Shown: positions 31,150 through 39,949 of the stretch, piece after piece
Numbering within the stretch: the first letter of the stretch is position 1
Layout: each line of letters begins with the position of its first letter
Source of the DNA: Eutreptiella sp. 'Long Island Sound 2002'
Taxonomy: Eukaryota; Euglenozoa; Euglenophyceae; Eutreptiales; Eutreptiaceae
Direction of reading: 5' to 3'
Assembly: GCA_964036045.1 (NCBI GenBank)
Contig: OZ038384.1
Span: 23,985,000-24,048,999 of the forward strand
DNA length: 64,000 nucleotides
The notes under the pieces: generated by a model
Databases searched by the model: none
The model's input: the letters and a program-made list of their open reading frames with translations, nothing else
What the model was told of the DNA's origin: nothing
Made by a program: the position numbers and the translations under genes

Positions 31150-34100
31150 GGGGGCATCAGTTGTGGAAGTAGGGGTGTTCTCCTCCGCATCAACCTCGTT
31201 GACGCCCTTCTTCCTTCCCCTTCTAGTTTTCTTGTCCTTGTCCTTGTTCTGGTCGTTCTGGTTGTTCTCCTTGTTCTTGTTGTCCGACCTGGGGACCCAG
31301 TTCCTCTTGATCTCCTGGATCTCTTTTGCCAACTCGGTCCCCTGCGACACCAGCTTGGAGAGCTCGTCCTTGTCCACCTGGACCTTGGCTTCCCGGATAC
31401 CCGCGGGTGCACGCTTCTTCGACCCGTGCGCCTTCTTGTAGGCCTCCCTGTCGGCCTGGTGGATGGGGCATGTTCGGTGGTCATGGTTGAAGCCCTTCTT
31501 CCTCCCATAACACACGAAACAGCCCTGAGGGTGAGCTCGTATGAACTCCCCAAAGGACAGCGGAGGGTCGCCAATGCGGCGAGGGTCCCTCTTCTCCTTC
31601 TTCTTCCAACCCGGCTGCAGGGGCTTCCAGCTTCCCTGTTTGCTCCCCGCGCTCAGGTTGTTGGCCACAAAGGCACAAACGGCCACTTCGGCGGGCTGAT
31701 CGTCGTCGTCATCCTCGACGAGAGTCTCATCGCCGCCGGCTCCCGCTGGGTCCATGGCAGCTTCCCCGCCAGGTCCCTCGCCAACGTAGTTGACGTCGCG
31801 GTCGCCGGGCCTGAACCCGCGGGTGTGGTGGATGTTCCGGTACTCCTTGAGTACTTCCTCTCCAACCCACTCCAGGATCTCGTCGCAGCTCATCCGCGCC
31901 CGGATGGCCTGCAGACAGATCGTCTGGCCGCTCACGTCACACTCGTCAAGGCGCCACATCGCGGTCTTCTCGCGATCGCCCGAGACGGTGATGAGGAGAG
32001 CGTTCCGCAGGGAGTGCCGTTTGACATCCCGGGCCACGTTCTTCCTCGTCCAAGCCACCAGGTTCGTATGATACTCTTTGGGGAGCATCATCTTGACCGT
32101 GTGGTTGGACTTGGTTCTCTTGGCTTCCTCCTTGGTGACCCTCTTGATCCATGCTTCCGGCAGCATGGAGAGCAGGCGAGCCTGCTCGTCACCCTCGTTC
32201 CAATCCTCCACGTTGCGGCGGAAGAGGGGGTATTGCCCTCGGAAGTAACGCCAGTCCCGTAGGCGGATCTCCCGTCCATCATGCTGAAGCTTGATGGACT
32301 TCCACCGCTTCACAGCCACCTGCGGAGCGTCCACCCGCTCCTGCTCGTTGAGCCACTTCTTGGCTTCCTTGAGGGTCTTGATTTTCCCCTCCTTGGTCGC
32401 CACGAAGTATAGCTCCTGGAGCACTTCCAGCAGGCGGTACCTGAATCGTCTGAAGACATACTTCTCCGCATCAGCGGGATGCATGTCCTCAGTAACGGTT
32501 ACCCCCCAATGGTCCAACTTCTCCAAGAAGCGGTCGAGGTTGAGGGGGTTGCCGTCGTACATGGGGGGCTTGATGTCCTTCAAGTCTTCCCACACGGCGG
32601 CATCCGCGGCCTTAGAGACCATGAACGCCGTCCGCCAGGTCGACCGAGGTTCCCATCGGCCTCTCCCACGGACTCCCACGGCTGCCACGTCCATCTCCTC
32701 CATGGAATCCCTGTGGCTATGCTGCGGTTCCTCCATGTACGCTGAACCTAGATGTTCACGCCGAACACCTTCCATGTATGCCTCCTCATCACGGCGCCGG
32801 CGGCTGCGTTCAGCGGCCTCCCGTCGTACACCACGAGGCGGGGAAATGTCGAACTCCTCCAGGTCCAGGTCCAGGTCCTCACCTCCACCGACATCCCACT
32901 CCACGTCTCCTCTGGGGACCTCGTCCCTGAGTCCACCATAACGTCCACCAGCCATGGGGATTGGCTCCGGGGCTGGTGCGGGGCGTCGGGGGCGTACCGG
33001 TGTCCGCGGTGAAGCACAGCGGTTGTGGTACTCCGCGCTGAGCCACTCATCACGCCAATCCTCCCTGCCACTGCCGGGCGGCACGCGCTCGTTGCGGCGG
33101 CCCGCGCTGTGGTGAGAGGGGGCGCTGAGAGAGGGGACACTGGCGCTGGGGCGACTCCTGGGGGCTCCGCCGGGGGCGTGGGGTCTGCCTGGACCTGGTC
33201 CGGGTCCCCAGCCGTCGTCCGACGAACCAGACTCCAGGGGTGGGTGCTCGCTGCCGACGCTCCCACGGGCTCCCAGCGCGTCCAGCCTCTGCTGCAGGCC
33301 GCTGATGACCTTGTTCAGCGACCTGGTGTCGCCCCTGGCGATGTCCAGCAGCTTCTGGGTGGCGGTGGCAACCCCGGCGCTCTTGACCATTTCGATCTTG
33401 GCAATGTCCAGCTCTCTCTGCGCGCGCGCGGCGACCCTGGCGATGCGAGTCATCTCGCCCTTGCCCGTGTCTACCTCGCGCTCGAGACACTGGACCCTCC
33501 TGCGGAGGTAGACAATAGACCGCCGGGTGGCATCCGGGTCGCAGTCCCCTGGTGGGTCGTCGGGGTCCCCAGGGGGTTCTCCAGGAGGGCCTCCGCCGGG
33601 TCCGCCCGGTCCAGGGGGTCCTCCTCCGCCAGGGGGTCCGCCTCCGGGGGGTCCACCTGGTGGGGGTCCTCCAGGGGGTCCTGATGGTCCTCCGCCAGGG
33701 GGTCCCGCTGGGTCTCTGCCAGGTTGCCTCGGTGGGTCCGAGGATGGGCGCTTCTTCGTGATGTCGAAGTCCATGTCGTCATCCTCGTCCATGTCACCCC
33801 ACCTGGGCGTCCCGGTCTCGGAAGACTCCGAGCTCCGGTAGGGAGGAGGGGGATCCTCATCCTCACCTTCCGGATCCATGGGGACGTCTCCGCCTCCTCC
33901 CGTCCAAGCCACCACTCGGCGATGTTGGCGGCCTCGTTCATCCCCGTCGCTGGCGGTGAAGAAGGGGTCGCTGTCGTGGGGGTTTCCGCCCGCTGGCCTC
34001 CGTGGCCTCTCGGGGGTCTTCCCATTACCCTTCCTCCGTCGGTGGGCGGTGGGGCCACTGCTCCCACTGCTGCCCGTGTCGACCTCGTCCAGCGTCATCT

Positions 34101-34197
34101 TGGAGGAGGCGTCCCCTTCGAAAAGCCTTCGAAGGGTCTCCACTCGTGATCCTCCCGGAGGAGTCTCGCGGCGGAGTTTGGCCTCTGCCTCCTCCAT
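31147..34197 (-). CDS. gag: E2 gag, main part (capsid and nucleocapsid)
   Basis: 1016 residues follow the internal TAG at 34,273. From the N-terminus there is a charged region containing PPPPY, then a Gly/Pro collagen-like tract (DNA about 33,540-33,720). Next come a helical segment (RRRVQCLEREVDTGKGEM) and an Arg-rich linker. The capsid-like region starts near PPMYDGNPLNLDRF and resembles E4 (YDGNPSNLDDF). Near the C-terminus lies an expanded zinc knuckle, C893-x2-C896-x8-H905-x4-C910, rather than the usual CX2CX4HX4C. A Lys/Asn-rich tail follows. The product should package RNA and form particles. The Met at 34,197 is not the natural start; the frame continues upstream through the TAG. Confidence 0.85.
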   Translation of the reverse strand: MEEAEAKLRRETPPGGSRVETLRRLFEGDASSKMTLDEVDTGSSGSSGPTAHRRRKGNGKTPERPRRPAGGNPHDSDPFFTASDGDERGRQHRRVVAWTGGGGDVPMDPEGEDEDPPPPYRSSESSETGTPRWGDMDEDDDMDFDITKKRPSSDPPRQPGRDPAGPPGGGPSGPPGGPPPGGPPGGGPPGGGGPPGPGGPGGGPPGEPPGDPDDPPGDCDPDATRRSIVYLRRRVQCLEREVDTGKGEMTRIARVAARAQRELDIAKIEMVKSAGVATATQKLLDIARGDTRSLNKVISGLQQRLDALGARGSVGSEHPPLESGSSDDGWGPGPGPGRPHAPGGAPRSRPSASVPSLSAPSHHSAGRRNERVPPGSGREDWRDEWLSAEYHNRCASPRTPVRPRRPAPAPEPIPMAGGRYGGLRDEVPRGDVEWDVGGGEDLDLDLEEFDISPPRGVRREAAERSRRRRDEEAYMEGVRREHLGSAYMEEPQHSHRDSMEEMDVAAVGVRGRGRWEPRSTWRTAFMVSKAADAAVWEDLKDIKPPMYDGNPLNLDRFLEKLDHWGVTVTEDMHPADAEKYVFRRFRYRLLEVLQELYFVATKEGKIKTLKEAKKWLNEQERVDAPQVAVKRWKSIKLQHDGREIRLRDWRYFRGQYPLFRRNVEDWNEGDEQARLLSMLPEAWIKRVTKEEAKRTKSNHTVKMMLPKEYHTNLVAWTRKNVARDVKRHSLRNALLITVSGDREKTAMWRLDECDVSGQTICLQAIRARMSCDEILEWVGEEVLKEYRNIHHTRGFRPGDRDVNYVGEGPGGEAAMDPAGAGGDETLVEDDDDDQPAEVAVCAFVANNLSAGSKQGSWKPLQPGWKKKEKRDPRRIGDPPLSFGEFIRAHPQGCFVCYGRKKGFNHDHRTCPIHQADREAYKKAHGSKKRAPAGIREAKVQVDKDELSKLVSQGTELAKEIQEIKRNWVPRSDNKNKENNQNDQNKDKDKKTRRGRKKGVNEVDAEENTPTSTTDAP

Positions 34198-34272
34198 TGC
34201 GGCGGTGGTGGCTGCGGCAGCTCGCCTTTCGGCCTCCTCCCGGGCACGAGCCGCCTCGGCTTCCCGGGTCTG

Positions 34273-35169
34273 CTACAGCCGAGCCTTCTCCGCTTCCAAC
34301 GCCGCAAGCTCTGCCTCCGTCTTGGCCCTCTCCTGAGCGACCTTCCGTCGCGCGGCCTCGATGGCGTCCTTCTTGGCGGCGTCCGCCTGGGCCTTAGCCG
34401 TTGCCTCGGCGTGGGCCCTTTCCTCCGCCTTCTTCTTTGCCCTCTCTTGGGCAAGCGCCTCTTCCAGCGCCTTCACCTCGGCCTCCTTGCAGGCAATGGC
34501 CTCCTGCGTCAGGCGGGCTTCCTCGTCGGCTGCCGCCCACTCACTCTTGACCTGGGCAATTGCTGCCTCACGGGCGGCTGCGGCCGTGAGTCCGGTCGCA
34601 ATGGCCGCCACGGTTGAGGTGTGGATGGCCATGCCATGCGCCCACTCCGCAGCCTCCTGCTGGGCGATGCCCGCGGCGCCCTCCACGGCAGCGTTCTGCT
34701 GCGTGGCCCGTTGCCGCACAACCCGAAGGTTGCAGGGCACCCCACAGGCGCGCTCACAGGCGCGCGCCACGTCCCTTTGGTCGAGAGCGACGCTGCTGCT
34801 GGAGCTGGCCTGGTCGGCCGGCATCCTCCCGCGATGGGCCGACTCCACGTCGCTGCTGGGGCCTGACTTCCTCAGGAGCAGCGGACGGGGCTTGGCCTTG
34901 GTCTGCCTAGCGACTTGGAAGAAGTCGCCAAGGGTGGTGTGGCCGGGCTGGTGACCGCCATTGGCCCGTTGGGGACTGGGGGCTGGGGTTCCGCCCTTGG
35001 CGCCTTGGGCGGCTTCGGCGGCCAGGGACTCCTGGTACTCCCGCCACTTCTGGTCCCTCTTCCTGTCCCAGGCGGACCGCTTCTCCTTCCGAGGACACGC
35101 ACTGCTGCTGTTTCCTGCAGCGTGCGCTCGGTCCCCGGCTCCGGGAACTTCCTTTCGATCATGTCCCAC
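34273..35169 (-). CDS. gag: E2 gag, N-terminal coiled-coil part
   Basis: 298 codons in phase with 31,147-34,197, separated only by a TAG at 34,273-34,275. The sequence has a basic start (PRKEKRSAWDRKRDQKW). It continues with a Cys motif ACERACGVPCNLR (C-x3-C-x3-CNLR, also present in E4 gag). It ends in a long Ala/Glu/Lys-rich helix typical of coiled coils (ALAQERAKKKAEERAHAEA). The first ~20 codons after 35,169 are probably out of frame. The preceding segment is carried by the frame starting at 35,513, so a frameshift lies near 35,100-35,125. A CAG-to-TAG change could explain the stop. Confidence 0.75.
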   Translation of the reverse strand: MGHDRKEVPGAGDRAHAAGNSSSACPRKEKRSAWDRKRDQKWREYQESLAAEAAQGAKGGTPAPSPQRANGGHQPGHTTLGDFFQVARQTKAKPRPLLLRKSGPSSDVESAHRGRMPADQASSSSSVALDQRDVARACERACGVPCNLRVVRQRATQQNAAVEGAAGIAQQEAAEWAHGMAIHTSTVAAIATGLTAAAAREAAIAQVKSEWAAADEEARLTQEAIACKEAEVKALEEALAQERAKKKAEERAHAEATAKAQADAAKKDAIEAARRKVAQERAKTEAELAALEAEKARL

Positions 35170-35513
35170 ATGGAGACATTGATCGTGGCGCCCGACGGGT
35201 ACTCGTTGGAGTTCTCGTCCTCCTCAATCCCGTCGGGGCGCAGCCCTTCGCCGGGTTTGTACGGCCGGGTCCAGGTCCTCCAGCGCTTGTGGCGGAAGCG
35301 GTACTCATACCCTCCCGCCCGCAGCCACTCCTCCACTGCCCGCAGGCGGTCCTCGCCCATGTCCTCGCGGAGCTCGAAGCTCCCGGGCATGCCGCCTTCG
35401 CACCGGGGATTGCTGTGGCGGTATTGCTGCCCCCACAGCAACCCACGCAGTAGGCGCGCCGCATGGGGGTGGGGCTGCGGCCACGTCTTGCCCGCCTCAG
35501 CCGAATCCACCAT
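35100..35513 (-). CDS. gag: E2 gag, probable N-terminus before a frameshift
   Basis: The frame from ATG 35,513 (open to 34,872) encodes a credible globular segment. It includes FELREDMGEDRLRAVEEWL, RWRTWTRPYKPGEGLRP and MWDMIERKFPEPGTE. Beyond about 35,110 it becomes Pro/Arg-rich noise, while the adjacent frame (34,273-35,169) becomes protein-like. One indel therefore separates them. It begins 334 bp inside the element from the 5' LTR edge, a reasonable leader length. The remaining stretch 35,514-35,847 is leader sequence without a recognisable tRNA primer site. Confidence 0.6.
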
Positions 35514-35847
35514 CGTTCCTCTCGATGGAGTGGTCCTGGGGTGGTTGTTGAGGTGGGTGATGTAGCACTGGACTGGGAGTGCGGCCGGTGCTGGTCGGCC
35601 GGTGGTTGTGGAAGTGGTTGCTGTAGCTGGGAGTGCGACCTTGCTGGTCGGCCGATGGAACTCGTCGATGAGGGAGTTCTGCTCCCTGCACTTCCTTCAC
35701 GGTCTCGGCGCTGCTGCCGGGCGTCGCTGCGAGCCGCTGCGCTGCGCTGCGAGCTGCGAGCTGCGAGCTGCTGCGCTGCGCTGCTCGGGGTTGGTGGCCC
35801 CGAGTGGCACGCGAGGGATGGGTAACCCCGCGGCGGTGAAACCCTTT

Positions 35848-38840
35848 TGACGCGTTCCCGGTGGGGGGCCTGGCCACGGGACGCTGCGGTGCACACGCGC
35901 AAGTGAGCAGGCAGGCAAAGCACTACGCTCACAGGGGCATCATTGCGCTCATGTCATGTGACAAAGCGTTTCAGGATCCTTGCCACTCTGAAACAAGGGA
36001 ACGAAAGTATGTACAGCAGCACATCAGGATATGTACACATGGGGTTAAGACTGGACTGGGGTAAGGGCATCACAGGACAATAGACACTCAGTCCCAACTT
36101 GTATCCCAATCCCAGGTCCGACCCTCTCAGTGGCTGGTGGGGGCGGGGGCTCAAACACAACCCATGCCCTGATCAGTCCGGACCCTGAAACCCTGCCGAT
36201 GGGGGAGGTGTCCCGCCCAGCCACAGGCGAGTTCCTGGGAACCAAGGTACTCCAAGGTGGACCGTCAATAACTACCCATGCTCCCCCAACGACAGATCCG
36301 AACTCCTCTCTGAGCCAGAGATATGGCCCCGCCATTATCCCCTAGGAGTTGGTAGCTGAGAATGGGCTGTTTCAGCCCAAACTGATATTAGCTCAAAAAT
36401 CTCAAGAATTTACCCCTCGTCTGGACCTGCCAGAGGTAGGGACGAGGCAACTGACCCTATGCCCTTCGAGTATGAACTCCCTGGAGCCCTCACCCAACCT
36501 GGTTCCCTCTGAGATCGCGGCATCAGGGCACCATGGGTTCGTCAAGTGGGGTCATGATGCCAAAATGACCAAAATTGGCATCAGCCTCACGCGTGGCTCG
36601 CCCGGCCAGGGCAAGGCCAATGACTCACAGGATCGGAGGCAGGATTTAAGACTTTCATCTGAGTGTACAACTTGGAATTAGGTCCGGGCTCCCTGTGGGC
36701 ATAGAGATATGGGGCCGCCAATTGACCACACGGGGGGGTGAAATTGGGGTCCCAAAAGGGGGTCATTTTGGCTGCTTGAAATGAGCCAAAATTCTGGGGT
36801 GGTCCCAATAGTATATCTCCACGCCAGCTTGGAGATGGGATCCACCATTCCATACGCCATCCACCAGGAATTGAACTGAGACTCCCATGCCCTTGGCACT
36901 CAAAAATCTCCATGCCACTTGGCGTGGTGACAATCCCAATTGGGTCCACAAATGCCAAAATGGCAAAATTGCCCACACTCACTTTGGGCTACCACCTTAA
37001 CGAAGGTTGCTCCGCTTCGCCCACGTGGTGTGTGAACCATGGGGACCAATATGCATAACACCCATGTCATATATGGTCCATTGGTACATGCGTCCGGCGT
37101 GCACGGGTGGGCTGAACATAGTGCACGGCGGGCAGAAAATGTGGAAAATTGCTCAAAATGGCCGAAAATGCGCACACTCATGGTTGGGGCAAATGAGGCA
37201 CATGCTCGAATTGGACCGGAGTGTGCCATAGGATTGGTATCAAGTCATATGCGTCCAACATATCTTTTGGGCGTTGCCAAACTCCTCCGGTTTTGGGATT
37301 GGCAGGGTCGCCAAGTGAGCCCATGATTTGGGATAGTCCCAAATTGCCAACATGGCGGCCACGATATGCCAAGCCCAAGAGGAGTTATTCGCCGGGTTCA
37401 AGACATGTTGGGCACCAAAGTATGTACCCTCATATCATACTTGGGTCATGATGTCAATTGAGCGCAACGGTGAGATACACGGTCGCCACTTGACATCATG
37501 ACGGGCAAAAAACAGCAATATTGGCGAAAAAACACCCAAAGGGCCTTGAAAGGCGCACAAATATATTATGATATCTTCGGCTTGGATTGAGTAATCGACC
37601 AATCCTTCTAAACACAATGACTTGACACCAATGACCTCCGATTCCACATATGTTCTCCACTTGGGGCGCTTTGAAAGGTCACGAGCGCTACTTCCCAAGT
37701 GGGCACATGAAAATATGGAAAATTGCAAAACACACACCTTGCTCCCAACGCATCGCTTTGGGATCGCCACACAAGCTTCACTCCACGAAGTTTAGGCTTG
37801 CAATTGCTCGTAGGGAGTATGGAGAAGGGGCTTGTGCAATTTGAGGTCCATTGGCGGGTTTGGCTTGGAGCGATGGACCTGCCAAATGGGCACGCAACAC
37901 AACACAAGGCACATACTCCATATTGCCCAAAAAGGTAGCTCCCCGCACGATATGTCATGCCCCTCCAAGGGCATAACTTTGTGTCAATCGCTCATAGGAA
38001 CTTAAGGTAAGTTCCTATGCAACACCAACACTTGCGCGCTACACTCAAAAGTTATCTCAACGCACGCAATATCATGGCCAAAGAGTTATTACGCAAACTC
38101 TACCCTCTTGACAATGATCCATTACGCTAGCGCGCACGTGTGGAGACGCAAGTCGTAGAATGCTTCCTAAATTACGTCGGGAGTATTGTGAATACATCCC
38201 ACGTTTCCTTATTGTCACTCCTCGCGAGCGGCACGAGATGTGACCCTCACAAGTGGCCTCATGAATCAATTTTGTTTTGCCCATATCTCTAAGACAAATG
38301 GAGGGCAAGACGAAAGGAAAGGTGATTCGTGCATAGGGAAGCACGTAGGTCTACTCGAAAGAGGTAAAATTAAGTGCGGGGATGTCGAAGTCGAGAATCT
38401 GATTTCGACATCCTGAAAAATTCGGATTAAGGTTGCGAGTGTAGAATGTGAAAGTTGCGGATGCATCAATGCAATTCCTGAAGACTTTAGAGTCTTCGTC
38501 ACGATTTGCGCTAAAATATCTGTATATAACAGTTAAACTGGCGGTTACGCTAAAGTCGCGAACTAACCGCCAGCTGTCAAAACAGTGAATCTCAGGACGG
38601 AAGCGTAAAAAATGACGGAAACAATATGAAAATAAAACCCTGTTATTTCCTGATATTCTGATACATAAATCTCCGCTGGCGGCGCATCGGTTGCCGATGT
38701 GGGGCTTTACGGCACGGAACACGCTCCCGCCGGGCTCGCACTGGGCGTCAACGGGCGTCTTCCCTTCCGTACATGGGGTTAGTGGACCGGAGACCGGTTG
38801 TATGCCCTACCCTAGCCATGGGGTTCTGGGTACCGCTTCA
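35848..38840 (-). repeat. E2 5' LTR
   Basis: Partner of 21,745-24,739, 2,993 bp, TG..CA ends on the minus strand. Immediately inside it the element reads AAAAGGGTTTCACCGCC, which does not match the initiator-Met-tRNA primer site used by E3 and E4. The palindrome recurs at 38,381-38,412. Promoter and polyadenylation signals should lie here but I cannot place them reliably. Confidence 0.95.
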
Positions 38841-38844
38841 ATAG

Positions 38845-39180
38845 CGCCAGGGCTGCGCGTGCCCTTCAGTTCGTCTTTGGGCCTGCGTACCTTTTTCCGT
38901 AACTGCTGGTTTTCTCTTTCCGTGGTACGATCCGATGGCGCTCTATCTTGCGGCTGCGGTGTCACTGGAGGCACGTACAAAACCGGCATAGGCAACATAG
39001 GCATGAGCGGACGCATGGCCGGCTGCATGGGCATCCATGAGACCCATGGGGCAAAGGGCATGCCATACTGCGGGCCCGATGGCTGGGCCCAAGCGGGTTT
39101 GCTTTCCCAGCGTTCCTGCGGCGCGTGCGGCTCATAGCCCTGCAATTCTTCTCCCGGGGATGACCCCAGCTTGCTCCGGT
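38845..39180 (-). pseudogene. Pro/Met-rich ORF interrupted by element E2
   Basis: On the minus strand about 110 codons look coding. They include GEELQGYEPHAPQERWE, a Met/Pro-rich stretch (MPMQPAMRPLMPMLPMP), and a basic segment ERENQQLRKKVRRPKDEL running straight into the E2 target site. Across the insertion, with one copy of ATAG kept, the frame remains open for some 20 codons on the left side (21,740 downward) before a TAA. This is consistent with E2 having landed near the 3' end of an ORF. Upstream of 39,180 the frame continues into T-depleted sequence and the true start is unclear. No family is recognised. Confidence 0.4.
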
Positions 39181-39949
39181 TGGTGGAGGAAGAGCGGGAT
39201 CGCTGGCTACGGAGCAGCTGCCTGCCGGATGGACGAGTGCGCGCGCGGCAGCGAACCCAGCCCCTGCCGGCTACGAAAGAGCCGCTGTCCAGATGGACGA
39301 GTGCGCCCCCCGCAGCGACGCCCCGACAGGCGAGAACACAACCACAAACAGACAAACACGCGGACCCGGGCGTGGCATTGTCCGATCCGCAAGGGGAGGT
39401 GTTGGCGTCAACACCAAACAGCCCGGGTGCACCGGCCAAGTCCCTCGTTAACGAACGGACAGTATGGGAAACCGGACGCCTGAGTGACCGGGTCAACACG
39501 CGCAAAACCAACGCAGCGCGCGCAGCCGGAGACCGACGCCGGAGGGACCCGCCAGGGACAAGCCCATCGCGGGGCCACAAACCAGTACGACGCGGAGCGA
39601 GCCCAGCGCACCGCCGCAGCGGGGGCCAACAGCAGGCACCATAAGCCTGGTTCTGGGCCGGCCTCCGCGTGCCCCGCGCAGCCGCCCAGTAAAACCAGGG
39701 GCGCGAGTCCCTGGTAGGGGAAGTCACCACGGCAGCGGGAGAGCCCACCGGCGCACTGAGGGCGACCCGACCGGAAGAGGTGCGGCGCACCAACGCGGGG
39801 TGACGAGGCACGCCAGGGAGGCACGCCGCCGGCCACAACCAAGGCACAGCACCAGGTGCCAAGCAACCACAACCAACCCAAGGAACACACACCACACCAA
39901 AACCGCGTAGGGCCCGCGAGCACGCCGCGCGCACGAGAAAACCACAGCA
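39181..39949. other. T-depleted, GC-rich segment, no gene supported
   Basis: A/C/G-rich plus strand leading into the 60/65-bp satellite. Minus-strand frames are open by default because stop codons there would need T on the plus strand. Nothing else is recognised. Confidence 0.55.

Larger units (their letters stand above)
21741..38844 (-). mobile_element. E2: 17.1-kb Ty3/Gypsy chromovirus-like LTR retroelement
   Basis: The element runs from 38,840 to 21,745 on the minus strand, with LTRs of 2,993 and 2,995 bp starting TG and ending CA. Both sides carry a 4-bp target duplication, ATAG (21,741-21,744 and 38,841-38,844). The order is 5' LTR, gag, pol with protease, RT, RNase H, integrase and chromodomain, polypurine tract, 3' LTR. 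The domain order (integrase last) places it in Ty3/Gypsy rather than Ty1/Copia. Frameshifts near 35,110, 30,070 and 26,840 and a TAG at 34,273 make this copy defective. No initiator-tRNA-type primer site follows the 5' LTR. LTRs differ by a few per cent by eye, so it is older than E4. Confidence 0.95.

Noticed and set aside
33025-33841. Plus-strand Gly/Pro-rich frames opposite E2 gag
   Set aside because: Shadow of the gag Gly/Pro tract on the opposite strand.
35800-35847. Search for an initiator-Met primer site inside the E2 5' LTR
   Set aside because: The sequence after the LTR end (AAAAGGGTTTCACC) does not begin TGG and matches no tRNA end I can name, so no primer site is annotated.
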